This document shows positions 1-9,884 of a stretch of 54,463 nucleotides of DNA, piece after piece (the stretch's first letter is position 1; every line of letters starts with the position of its first letter). The notes beneath the pieces were generated by a model. The model had not been told where the DNA came from, searched no databases, and worked only from the letters and a program-made list of their open reading frames with translations. This stretch comes from Ectocarpus siliculosus (lineage: Eukaryota > Sar > Phaeophyceae > Ectocarpales > Ectocarpaceae), in the NCBI GenBank assembly GCA_000310025.1, contig FN649752.1, positions 2,980,845 through 3,035,307 of the forward strand, given 5' to 3'. The position numbers were made by a program, and so were the translations under genes.

Positions 1-408
1 TGGATAGCGCTAGTTCGTGTGTACACAGAGGGAAGAGAGTGCTGAACTCTTCTCGCATTAAAAATTGAAGGCGAAGTACCGCAGGAGGGGAAGGTAGAGA
101 GAGGCTCTTCTGTGTGACCACGGGTTGGAATAAACGGCACTAGTGCTGTGAGCGCTGATTTGAAGTGAAGAACAAAAAAAAAAAAATCCACATGTGTTTC
201 GACGTCTGTACAGCAGCGGCGGCAGTAGTTTAATAAGCGTCATACGGAAAAACAACGAAGTAAAACCGAAACAAAGTCGCCTACGGAAAAACAACGAAGC
301 GCGCCCAGGCAAACAAACAATACGAAGACAATACGAAGCGAACTAAAATAAGCAGAGACATGAATGACATCACAACACGAATCGAGAAGGGAATAGATCA
401 CACGCACG

Positions 409-702
409 TTGCTTGCCGCTCTTAGTCTTGACGCCATTAGGATTGGGTACGCCCAAGCAGAGGACGCCGGGCTTGATGTCCGACAGGCAAGTTGTGCAGG
501 GCGAAGGCGCGGACAGGATGCTGATCTTGAATTTGCAGCCCTTCGTCCCGAAATTTTCACAGCCTCCGAAGGTCGCACAACAGCGAGTCACGTTGGCTGA
601 CGGGCAGAGGGCGCACTTGCCGATGACCTCACCGAGAGTGTAGTCAGCTGTCTTCCGCTTGGTGCTGGGCGGAGTAGACGCAAAAATGTTGCCCGACGCC
701 AT
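409..702 (-). CDS. Possible first exon of a cysteine-rich protein
   Basis: An ATG-started open frame runs from 702 and gives about 98 codons before a good splice donor (GTGCGTG) near 408. The frame stays open to 370. The peptide carries many cysteines: a CALC pair near residue 30, a CC pair, a GC-rich stretch, then CTTC and a final cysteine. This suggests a zinc-binding or disulfide-rich fold, but I recognise no family. No further exon can be followed because the gene would run off the left edge. It could be a host gene or an accessory frame of a transposon. The call rests on the ATG, the regular cysteine spacing and the donor, so it is tentative. Confidence 0.35.
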
Positions 703-2120
703 ACATACTCGAGTGCGCGAAAGAATGGTGTGGGATGGAGTGGGAGCTTGCGCGGACGGCGCGAGGGCGCGCGTGAGCGGGAGCGAAAACCCTAAGAAGA
801 TCTACCGAACCTCACCGCCCGTTGACCGAACGCCGATGGATTCCGGAAAAAGATTCCGGAAAAAGATATTCATATGAGAAAAGATAAAGATATGTTATTC
901 ATATGAGAAAAGAGCCGCACACACGTACGTGCAAAATATGTGTGACACACGTGTAAAAATTATAGGTATTATTGTGTGTGTGACAGAGGGAGATAGAGAG
1001 AGACAGAAAAAGAGAGACAGGAAACAAATGAGAGAGGGAGAAGGCAGAGAAAGACACACAGACAGACACAGAGACGGAGAGAGAATCACAGATAGATACA
1101 GACAGAGAGAGAAACGGGAAAAAAATAAATATACCTGGTACCATAATAATAAAGTTGTACCGCCCATTCGGACTCTGGTTCCGATTCTAATTCCGAGAGA
1201 GGAGAGAGAGAAAAAGCGCCGAAGAGAGAGAGAGAGAGAGAGCGTCTCTCACGACTCGACGGACGGCGAGACAGCGAGACCGGTAGAGAAAAAAGAAGGC
1301 AGAGACGAACGGAATGGCATTGGAGAGGACGATAGAGCACATCGGACCGAAGGAACTGCGCTCCGAGCGTCAAAATTGCGAAAACTGCAAAATGCGAAAT
1401 GCTGGCCTGTCAGCGCTCGAACGGTCCGGACTGCACTCTGAAACCAAGTGAATAAGCGTGGTGGCCTGAAAGCGCTCGAGAGAGCGTTTCCCGGCCCGGA
1501 GAAAATGCTGCGATTCTAGGAAAAAGATAAATGAAATAACTGTTACATCTAAGATGACTCAAAAGTTGCACCATGTCGGCAGCATGCAATGCGCACCGGG
1601 TCTGCGGTGCAGTGACGTCTGTCTGACTGTCTGTCTGGCGGTACTGCTGTAGTTGGTTCACCATGGTGTCGCCTATGACGGCCGAGTTGTGTGTTGTGTA
1701 TGTTTGGGCAGCTCCACGGGATGGCGCGGCGTGTGTCGGGAGGACGTCGGGAGTATCTCGGGACGTGTAGGCCAATGAAAAATTGTTTTCAAAGACAAAA
1801 CTGAGCAGGCAAGACAAAATCGGAGCTTTTCTTGGGTCTTTGGGGGCAATTCGCGAAAGATGAAAGAAAAATACCGTATTCCTAAAGATCCATCGGACTT
1901 CGGCCCTCGGGGGGATAAAAAAGACAAAGACAAGACCAGAATCAGATGTTCGTAAACACCGTAATGCAAATACAACAACACACCACACGACGACTCAGAC
2001 CCGGAACTCGATATGATACGTCAACATTTTAGCCAAATGAGGAATCGTGCACCAAGGTTACCGGCACCAAGTCTATAGACAGCCATCATCGCGGTGATGC
2101 TACCCGCGACCAGTCAAAAA
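703..2120. other. Intergenic stretch with purine-rich tract
   Basis: No convincing gene is seen. About 965-1260 is a GA-rich low-complexity tract (GAGA/CAGA repeats, almost all purine on the plus strand). A minus-strand frame at 1410-1988 is open for 192 codons but has no recognisable motif and a composition typical of antisense noise. One copy of the recurrent 10-mer TACTGCTGTA lies at 1642-1651. Confidence 0.6.
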
Positions 2121-2540
2121 CGCATGCCGGAGAGAGGCCTTTGGCCGACGACATCCACAAACAGCAGCCAGTGGCGTGTGGTCATACACATACCCTCTGC
2201 TCGCGTCCCAGAAACAGAGCGTATTGTCCAGTTTTGATTGCACACGGCCTGCAAACGTGAATCGAGGTGTGGTTCGGTGTTGCCTTTTTTGGACGTTGCT
2301 TTTTTTTTCTGCCGCTTGCTCCGAGTCGGCGAGTGTGATCTATCAGTCAACGGTTGACTTATCAGATGGTCTAATTTTATCTAATATGATCAGTGTACAA
2401 CGCATGCCATCAGAGAGAGGCCTTTGGCCGAAGACATCCACAAACTTCCGCCACTGGCGTGCGATGATACACATGCCCTCTGCAGGCGACCCATAAACAG
2501 GGCGCTCGGTGTCTTGTTGGTCGCACACGAACCAAAAACG
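2121..2540. repeat. Diverged direct duplication, 280-bp offset
   Basis: Two copies of a roughly 140-bp sequence lie at about 2121-2259 and 2401-2540. Both begin CGCATGCC and share the block GAGAGAGGCCTTTGGCCGA, then the phrases ACATCCACAAAC, GGCGTG and CACATRCCCTCTGC. They differ at many positions, so this is an old duplication. The 140 bp between the copies is unrelated. No gene is seen in it. Confidence 0.75.
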
Positions 2541-2833
2541 TGTACTGAAGCATCTTGTGACTCACGACTTGTGTGGTCTTATTTTAGTCCTCCCACCATA
2601 CGTAGCTGCCTGCTCCCGTACGTACATGTAGTCGACGCACCGTTACTTGAGACCAACCTTATTTCTAGCTTGACCAAGCCCAGGGCATTGATTGTCCGTA
2701 TCTAAGTGATCACACTTCTTTGTGGCTTTCAGACGTTCCTCGCCAGCGTCTCGCCTGTCGCCCTATCCGACGACCCGTGTACTCATGTTTTACTTTGCCA
2801 GCATGTGGCGCCAGCTGTTCCACTACATGACGG

Positions 2834-3198
2834 TGTTCGTGAGGTGGATTATGCCATCCTTACGAAGGCTACTGCGGTAGTACTCATGTGTGGTTTTGAG
2901 CTATGCAGGTGCGCAAGTGCGTGACCGTCCATCGGTCATTTGGATCTTCGGGGTATCTCCGGTAGTAGGATCTTTGGCAAGTTGTCGCGCATTCCTTGCT
3001 GTCATGTATTCCGAGTTCCGAATGCGTCTTGCGACTGTTGCTCGCGTGCCTCGGTGTTTGTGATGCACCTGGGTGCCCACTCTCTTCCGTTGCTTGTGTC
3101 TACGAGGACGACCAATAAAACGACTTTACCATCTCTTCACATTGTCAAACGGGACAGCCGTGCTCATCCAGCAGCACTCGGCTTGGGGCCAATCAACA
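2834..3198 (+). repeat. Left LTR
   Basis: 365 bp, TG...CA termini, nearly identical to 5812-6176 (the visible difference is TCTTGCGAC here against TCTCGTGAC there). It contains an AATAAA-like block (CCAATAAAACG) near 3112, a plausible polyadenylation signal in the R region. Confidence 0.9.
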
Positions 3199-3248
3199 CT
3201 CTAGAGTTCTTGTGGCGTTAACGTCATAGTCTAGTGCGGTATACACAC

Positions 3249-4572
3249 ATGTCTTCGAACGACTCTGTGAACTCTGGCGGGGGCGAGGCTGGCCCGACTC
3301 ATGAGGAGCTTAGGACGGCCATCGACGACGCCGTGGGCGACGCCAGCACCAGAATGGAGAAGATGGTGACGGAGAAACTGGAAGGCATCATGAACACCTT
3401 GTCCCCGGTTAGTGCCCGGGACACCGCCCGCCGGAAGTGCGACCGCAGCGGGCGGCGGGGGGGAGTCACAGGGGAGGACGCACGCCTTCCCTGGCGCGGG
3501 TCAGCTAGATCAAGAGCCGAATACTGGACGAGGGCTCGAGGGAGCGAGAGGACTGCGAGGCCCGGAAACACGAGAGCCTACACCACACGGTGCTATCTCG
3601 CGAGAGGGAATCAGCAGAGAGGAGCAAGCTTCACGGTATGCTTTCAGCTCGCATGCCCGTATCCCACGCCTGAAACAGTTGGACTTCAACGGAGACGAGA
3701 AAAACTGGCTGATGTTCCGAAACGATTTCATTACGCAGGTTCAGACATGTGGGATGGGTCGCGCCTTGAGCGACAGCAGAGACATTGAGGTCCTAGGCGT
3801 AGACGATGATGGCATGATAGAGCAAGGAGTGGAAGTAGGGGAGATAGCCATGTACCGGGATTTGTGGGGGATGCTGACCGGAGCGATATCCAACAACTCC
3901 ACAAAAATGCTGGTGTACGATCGAAAGGGGCCCTCGGCAGCGTGGCGTGCGTTAGAAGAAACATTCACCCCCTTGACCGGCGGCGAGCAGATCTCGCTGA
4001 TCGGAAAGTTTTATAATGCCCAACAAGGGAAGAACCAGGAACCCCGAGTGTTTTTCCAGGAGTTCAAGTCCGTAGTGACTAACCTAGAGTTGGCATTCGA
4101 CCAGCCCATCCCAAAAATGCTCGTGTATGCACGGTTCCTCGACGCGCTTTCCCCGGAATTCGAGATTCAAAAGCAACAGCTGCTCGCCCAGAAAACACTC
4201 GATGAAGAAGAGATTTTGAGAGTGCTTCGCACACGGGCTGGGCAACTGAAAGCGGAGGAAAAGAAGGGGAAGAGTGATCGGCGAGCGAACCATCATGCGT
4301 TCGTAGCAGTAGAGGGGAAGGGGGGAGGAAAGAGACGTCCGAAACAAAACCGAGGTTACGAAGAGGCGAATTTAGCTAGCGATAAGAGAGTCAAGTGCTA
4401 TGTCTGTGATGGTGACCACTATGCGAGTGCATGCCCAGAGAAGCTTTGCCAGAGGTGCGGAAAAAAGGGGCACAACGCGAAAAACTGCCCATCGAGAACT
4501 GAAACTGCAGTCGCCGCGATTGAAGTTGGAGTCGGTGGTGTTGAGTTGGACGTCGCATACGAGGCACTCTGA
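3249..4572 (+). CDS. gag: Copia-type Gag with two zinc knuckles, one frameshift
   Basis: This is the structural nucleocapsid polyprotein of the LTR element, packaging element RNA into cytoplasmic particles. An ATG at 3249 opens an acidic N-terminus with a helical segment (about 50 codons). The rest of the protein continues in the +1 frame from about 3412 to the stop at 4570-4572, so one indel lies near 3400-3450, perhaps at the G-run around 3457. The main frame has the UBN2-like core (FNGDEKNW, then MLTGAISNNS, AWRALEETF, FYNAQQG, YARFLDALSPEF). A basic stretch follows, then two knuckles: CYVCDGDHYASAC (CX2CX3HX4C, one residue short) and CQRCGKKGHNAKNC (canonical CX2CX4HX4C). The gene ends shortly after the second knuckle, with no protease or pol in frame. 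Confidence 0.8.
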
Positions 4573-5811
4573 TGTTGTCTAGATCTGTTTTCCCAGCGGT
4601 GCATCAACGCCCGTTCGCTTTCGAGCCTTGCGTGCAATTCGGCTCGTCGGCATTTCCCCATAAAGAGCCGATTTTGATGATACGACTGACGAAAGTACAA
4701 AGGGGAATTTTTTCTGGCCTGTTACTTTTCCGCCGTTCGCTCGTTGTTTTTTTCTTGTGTGTTCGATCGGGATACGAACGCAGTCCACGAAACTCGATGT
4801 TGCCTGTCCGGTATACCATGCGCATCTCAGTAACTAACCGCGTAGGTTGAGCCATGATGAGGCTTATTGCACGATGAAATACTGAGGATGGTGTGGCATT
4901 CCGTTGTCGTCTCACTTTGAGGAATGGTGATCCGCAGGGCACTGCGGTCACACCAATTTGATTGATGATGTTCGGAATTATTTTGCCTGAAATCAGGGAG
5001 GGCTGATGAATGACGCCTTTTTCCGTGATAGATGGCTACCAGCGTCTCTCATATTAGCAGGTACCGGCAGGCTGGCTGATGAACTGTTTGTGATTGATAT
5101 GCTGCTTCGATCGTCCTCTGATGTGTAGGCTGAGAGGGGGCACCCTCCCCTAACATGTGGTTGATTGCCCTTTTATATGATCTTTCATTGATGTACAGAC
5201 CGAGGGGGGCACCCCTCACTGTCATGTGATCGACAATGGTGATCGGGGTTGGTTGCAGACGCGCCCCGTTGCTAACAGCAGCTGGATACAGCAGTAGGGA
5301 TCCTGTTGCTGGGAGGGAGTTACTTGTGAAGGAGTAGCGAAAAATGTCTAGGTCCAGTGTCTCTCGAAGCGGGGTACCGTTGTGGTTGAGATACTGCTTG
5401 ATCTTCCTCTTGGTTGATCGCCCTCTATAAAAATGTCATTTAGCGATGTAGCGTTAGGTTTTACGTTTTTCCGCTGCAATTTGGCATTGGTGCTTGTGGC
5501 CTTAGGCGCGCCGCGGTGCTGACAGCAACTCGATACAGTAGGGATCCTGTTGGCTGGGAGGGGACTACTTGAAAAGGGGTAGTACAAATGCCTGACAGTT
5601 GTAGACGTGTAGGTTTGCAACTTTGTGACTGCTGTGTTGATTGTGTTGACAGTTCAATCAGCAGGATGACCCGTGGGGGCGGAGGGTTTTGATCCGGTGG
5701 CCGGGTTTCCCTTCGTTTGTTTTATTTTTGTTTCTTTTTGGAGTTTTCTATGAGTACCCTGAGCGCTTTGGTTTTGAGAGCATTCGTTATGATGTACAGA
5801 ATCAGGGAGGG
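4573..5811. other. Non-coding internal part of the gag-only element
   Basis: No pol domain can be read in any frame. It holds a diverged internal duplication: 5261-5346 resembles 5506-5590 (shared AGTAGGGATCCTGTT and CTGGGAGG blocks). Between 5131 and 5215 a short phrase GGGGGCACCC(T/C) also occurs twice. One TACAGCAGTA 10-mer lies at 5287-5296. The stretch ends in the polypurine tract before the right LTR. Confidence 0.7.
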
Positions 5812-6176
5812 TGTTCGTGAGGTGGATTATGCCATCCTTACGAAGGCTACTGCGGTAGTACTCATGTGTGGTTTTGAGCTATGCAGGTGCGCAAGTGCGT
5901 GACCGTCCATCGGTCATTTGGATCTTCGGGGTATCTCCGGTAGTAGGATCTTTGGCAAGTTGTCGCGCATTCCTTGCTGTCATGTATTCCGAGTTCCGAA
6001 TGCGTCTCGTGACTGTTGCTCGCGTGCCTCGGTGTTTGTGATGCACCTGGGTGCCCACTCTCTTCCGTTGCTTGTGTCTACGAGGACGACCAATAAAACG
6101 ACTTTACCATCTCTTCACATTGTCAAACGGGACAGCCGTGCTCATCCAGCAGCACTCGGCTTGGGGCCAATCAACA
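5812..6176 (+). repeat. Right LTR
   Basis: 365 bp, same TG...CA ends and sequence as the left LTR at 2834-3198. It is preceded by a G/A-rich polypurine tract at about 5799-5811. The flanking base pattern after it (TGTGG) does not repeat the bases left of the first LTR. Confidence 0.9.
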
Positions 6177-6543
6177 TGTGGCAGGTTGTAGTGTTGGCTG
6201 TAGCTCCCAGCATGTCATGCTTCGTCATTTGTTGTGCGTGGCCTCTTGGAATTGGGACCCAGTCCGCGTAGAGTGTTTTTTTTTGGGGGGGGGTATCAAG
6301 TGATTCTCTACTTCGCCTTCTTAAACGAAAGTAGTCTAGCTGAATGCCTCGCGCGAAATGTGTCCACCGTGAGGTACGGATGCGGATGTGTGAGATGGGA
6401 GGGTTTTTATAACCGCGACTGACTCGGATATCATGATAACGGTACCTTATTTTTGTGGTATCTCTTGTCCAGTGTTGTTGATGGTGATGTGATTTGTCGT
6501 CTTATTTAGTCGCACAGAAGCCTCCGCCCGGTGTGTTTCTTCG

Positions 6544-6781
6544 TTTATTTTGTTTTCTTTCGAATTGCTTCATTATTTCTTCGGTTTCTAGGCTACGTGT
6601 TGGGGAGAGAGACGCACGAAACGCTCATCGTCTCTCCGGCCGCGTTAGCTGCAAAGGCCGGCGTCAACTCTTACAAATCCATCTCTCTCCCCACAAATAC
6701 TAGCCGGGGGACTACGACTGCAAACGCAGGAGTCCCAAAACTGACCAAGTCCTCAAATGGTACACACCATTCTACAACACC
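6544..6781 (-). repeat. Repeat B, outer copy
   Basis: 238 bp, identical by eye to 7113-7350. It lies at the left edge of the element (its 3' end on the minus strand) and is separated from repeat A by 68 unrelated bases at 6782-6849. Confidence 0.85.
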
Positions 6782-6849
6782 TGACTAGATACCGAATATT
6801 CCCGAACTTATGCCCCCACCTTCGAAAGAAAAGGGATGGGAGGGCGGGA

Positions 6850-7118
6850 TTTTCTAAACTGCCGCCGCTACTGCGTTAGGCGGCTGCTGCTGTCCTTCCG
6901 TTGCTTCACGCGCTCTGTAGCTGTCACACGTTACCCGACTTTGCTACAGCCCCTGCGTGGACTCGATCACGGAATGACACCCCCAACTATAGACTAATAA
7001 TTCCAAACACCGTGACCCTGGGTTTCCGGTAGAAAATGAAGCCAAATTCTAATTCGACTGTTACAAAATAAACACCAGTTTATTCTATCTGCTTCGACGA
7101 ACAAACCTTCCTTTTATT
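6850..7118 (-). repeat. Repeat A, inner copy
   Basis: 269 bp, identical by eye to 12630-12898. It overlaps the start of inner repeat B by six bases (TTTATT, 7113-7118), so an A|B junction is preserved here. Confidence 0.88.
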
Positions 7119-7350
7119 TTGTTTTCTTTCGAATTGCTTCATTATTTCTTCGGTTTCTAGGCTACGTGTTGGGGAGAGAGACGCACGAAACGCTCATCGT
7201 CTCTCCGGCCGCGTTAGCTGCAAAGGCCGGCGTCAACTCTTACAAATCCATCTCTCTCCCCACAAATACTAGCCGGGGGACTACGACTGCAAACGCAGGA
7301 GTCCCAAAACTGACCAAGTCCTCAAATGGTACACACCATTCTACAACACC
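7113..7350 (-). repeat. Repeat B, inner copy
   Basis: 238 bp, the same as 6544-6781. On the minus strand it follows the recombinase gene by about 40 bp and is followed directly by repeat A. Confidence 0.85.
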
Positions 7351-7391
7351 CACATCGAGGTCAGTTTCTGGACGACTACCGAATAAGTCAA

Positions 7392-8546
7392 CTATCCGTT
7401 CCCCCAGACGGTCCCCTCCCCCGGCTGTCTCGATACGATCCTACTGCCGTCTGTAAGTTTCCGTGACACTCGCCGCGAATCCTCTACATTGTTTCGCGCG
7501 TACGGCTTGTATGCATCCGACCTCCACTTCCCTTCTCTCTGAATCACTCGTTCTGCGATGTCTCCGCCCGATGCAAGAGCCGTCGCGCCTCCAATTCGCA
7601 ACGAGTGCAACGCGTACTCCTGGGGGTTACGCCCCGACCTCGCTACCACTTCTCTGAGTGCACGGAGGGCAGCAGTATACCTCACTACTCTCACTGCTCT
7701 TCCACTACGGTACGAAGCCAACGGTGCGGAGTCAGGGAACGTCGCATGACACGATAACAGCTCCACCACAAGAGCCACCGCGCCACCGCGTGCTCTCACA
7801 CCTGACTGCGGTCCGGTGACTTCGTCTCGCGTACGAACCCGTATGTTTCCTTTCTGCTCTTGATCGGCCTTGTGCCCTCTAAACCTCATTTCGACACGGT
7901 CTGCTCTACGATAGTGACTAAAGACTAATTGCGTCTCGCCAGCAAACAATGCTACGTCCGCCCTCGTAAGACAGTGTGCCTCATGCACCCTGCCCGCATC
8001 ATTCGCGAACACCTCATCAGACCGTGTGATAAAGAGATAGGACAAGCACAGACACAGCCACATCACTCTGCCCCCTTCCCCCCAGTTCTGGCTTGCGCTT
8101 TCCCCGTCCAGCAGCATACGCCAAGACACAGGCAGGCGCACACGGCGTACCGTCCCCACAGCCACGTGGTTCCTCGCAATCCCCCTTAGCGCACATTTCA
8201 ACATCGGAGACGACAAGTCTAGCTCGACAGAAGCTTCCAGCCTATGAAAATGTTGTACAGCCGTGAGTTTTCCGGATATTGTACTCGCTAGATTACCCTC
8301 AGACTCGAAACACCAGGCTACGAAGTCTATCAACTCCCACACATGAAGGTCCCCGGCACGTTGCCCTAGGAACTTGGGCTTCTCCGTCAGCCTGCGAAAC
8401 GTGCACCAAGAGTTGAAGCCTGACGTGTAAGTCCTTCTAGACGAAGACGCAACTGAGTGCTCGACGAGCTGCATGCCAAGACGTCGGTAACAAAGTCCCG
8501 TCCTGCCTGTCCCAGGTCCTGAACCTGCTGATAGCCCTGGAGCCAA
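7392..8546 (-). CDS. DIRS/Crypton-like tyrosine recombinase
   Basis: Site-specific DNA recombinase expected to integrate the element's circular DNA. The frame is open without interruption for 384 codons. The first ATG is at 8474 (360 residues), and the longer frame starts at TTG, so the true start is uncertain. An N-terminal SAM-like core-binding part has SSSRRTYTSGFNSW and a WxLIDFVAW-like segment. The catalytic part shows the first Arg in LFITRSDEV, an HxxR box in ALHSLRIGGATALA, a Trp in the second His position (EGKWRSDAY) and the nucleophilic Tyr in YKPYAR. This residue set and length fit eukaryotic transposon recombinases rather than bacterial phage integrases. It sits just upstream of repeat B in transcriptional sense. 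Confidence 0.85.
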   Translation of the reverse strand: MAPGLSAGSGPGTGRTGLCYRRLGMQLVEHSVASSSRRTYTSGFNSWCTFRRLTEKPKFLGQRAGDLHVWELIDFVAWCFESEGNLASTISGKLTAVQHFHRLEASVELDLSSPMLKCALRGIARNHVAVGTVRRVRLPVSWRMLLDGESASQNWGEGGRVMWLCLCLSYLFITRSDEVFANDAGRVHEAHCLTRADVALFAGETQLVFSHYRRADRVEMRFRGHKADQEQKGNIRVRTRDEVTGPQSGVRARGGAVALVVELLSCHATFPDSAPLASYRSGRAVRVVRYTAALRALREVVARSGRNPQEYALHSLRIGGATALASGGDIAERVIQREGKWRSDAYKPYARNNVEDSRRVSRKLTDGSRIVSRQPGEGTVWGNG

Positions 8547-8639
8547 CCTCGTGTAGACCGGCGTGCTGCCGTTCGATTTAGCCGCAGGTGCGCTGCCATC
8601 CGAGGTAGGCCCCCCCGCTACGCGGGAGAGCCCGCACCC

Positions 8640-9587
8640 CTATTTGTCTTTCCCGTGGGTGAAGAAGCCAGCGGCCTTGGGTCTCGCGCCGCCCTCGCCA
8701 GCGGCGCGCGCCTCTCCTCCGCGCCCTCCCCCGTTGCCGTGGCCAACGCCGCGCGCGCCGGTTGCCGGAGTTTCGGACGCTCCGCGCCTAGCGTGGGAAG
8801 GGTTCTGGGCGTGGATGTGTGGGCAGTTACGATCATGGCAACCGGACGACGAGTTGAAGGCGAAGCAGTAACCACGAGCGTGTCGAGCGATGCCGCCACT
8901 TTCTCTGTCACCAGGACGCCTTTGCGAAGCAAGGATTGCCACTCCATCTGCGACAGTTTTGAAACTGCCGGGGGCCGCCCCAGGATGAGCCACGCTTTTA
9001 CCCGGCGGAGGTCCCCCCACATCCGCGCTCTATCCTTTGCCGTAGCCTTAGCCGCCTCGGCGCTGGGTGTAGCGGGGGCCCGAGAGGCCGATGGTGGGGC
9101 GGTTGTGCCCACAAGTTGCACCCCCCCCCGGAAGGCCAGGTCCTGCTGCTTGGGTGGCGATCAGGTCGTCGATCGTTGCTTGAAGCTGCTGGCGATCACC
9201 GGCAGCCTCATCGCGCTTCCGCTGCAGCTCCTCCCTCAGGCCGTCCACCAGCCCGCGGAGAGAAGCGAGCTCAGTCTCATCAGCGGGGGGGTCGCCGCGG
9301 GTGCCTGTCCCTGGCGCTCGCGAGGAGGATACCGCTCGACGCCTCGCGGGAGTACGTGATCCGCTGCGCGTCGAGGGGCGAGCCGTCGAGCTCGCCACCG
9401 ATCGCGCGGTAGACCTCTCGTGCGTGGTGTCGAAGGTGTCGCCGCCCGACCTCGCCCTGCTTGCCCAGCCGCTGCCCTGCCGCTCCGCGTGGAGGCCCGT
9501 GTCGGCATCTGGTCGCGGTTGGAGTCGTATAAGCAGCGGACCGGCGGCAGGCGGCGGGCGAGCGTCAGGGCGGCGTTGCGGGAACAC
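8640..9587 (-). pseudogene. Gag-like region with CCCH finger, frames broken
   Basis: Three overlapping open frames on the minus strand appear to be one damaged gene. The first part (9587 to about 9130) is Arg/Pro/Ser-rich with a short coiled coil (ELASLRGLVDGLREELQRK). A G9 run at 9121-9129 is a likely indel, after which the frame changes. A middle part (RMWGDLRRVKAW, QMEWQSLLRKGVL) looks globular. A third part, back in the first frame, has a CCCH-type finger, CFAFNSSSGCHDRNCPHIH (CX8CX4CX3H), followed by a Gly/Ala/Arg tail ending at 8640. The zinc finger just upstream of the recombinase fits a gag-like RNA/DNA-binding protein. It ends about 90 bp before the longest recombinase frame. No reverse transcriptase is joined to it. 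Confidence 0.5.
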
Positions 9588-9884
9588 TTCTTTTCCTCTT
9601 CATCGTGGGCGTAGTCGATCGCGCGCCTGGATCTGCAGTTAGAATGGTCTACAAATACTATCTTCGGGCGAAACTATCTGACGTGGGTTTTCGTCGGGCC
9701 CAGAACGACGCGTTGTTATATCGCGAGCTCGCGTTAGTTCATTCTCGACGCCTGTGGATTGAATGGAGTGATTATTGCTGCTGACGCTACGGTCACCGGA
9801 CGTCGACCAATCCCGAATATTTCTCTCTTTGGAACACTAGCGATGGTTTCTCTTTTTTTTTTTTTTATATATATATTTTCTTGG
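9588..9884. other. Untranslated part of the recombinase element
   Basis: No gene is seen. The stretch ends in a short T-run and a TATATA run just before the tandem array. Confidence 0.5.

Larger units (their letters stand above)
2834..6176 (+). mobile_element. Gag-only Copia-type LTR retrotransposon
   Basis: The element is bounded by two 365-bp direct repeats that start TGTTCG and end CAACA. They differ by about two bases, so insertion was recent. A purine-rich tract (CAGGGAGGG) sits directly before the right LTR, as expected for a polypurine tract. The internal region of about 2.6 kb encodes only a gag protein. The 1.24 kb after gag contains no integrase, reverse transcriptase or RNase H motif. 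No 5-bp target duplication is visible: the left flank ends GACGG and the right flank begins TGTGG. The architecture matches the non-autonomous gag-bearing class described in plants (TR-GAG). Movement would need pol functions from another element. Confidence 0.85.

Noticed and set aside
786-800. Telomere-like AAACCCTAAG
   Set aside because: A single unit only, with no array.
1410-1988. 192-codon minus-strand frame
   Set aside because: No motif, no clear start context, skewed composition; judged a chance open frame.
4573-5811. Search for integrase or reverse transcriptase after gag
   Set aside because: No frame shows the HHCC, DDE or YVDD-type motifs; the interval is non-coding with an internal duplication.
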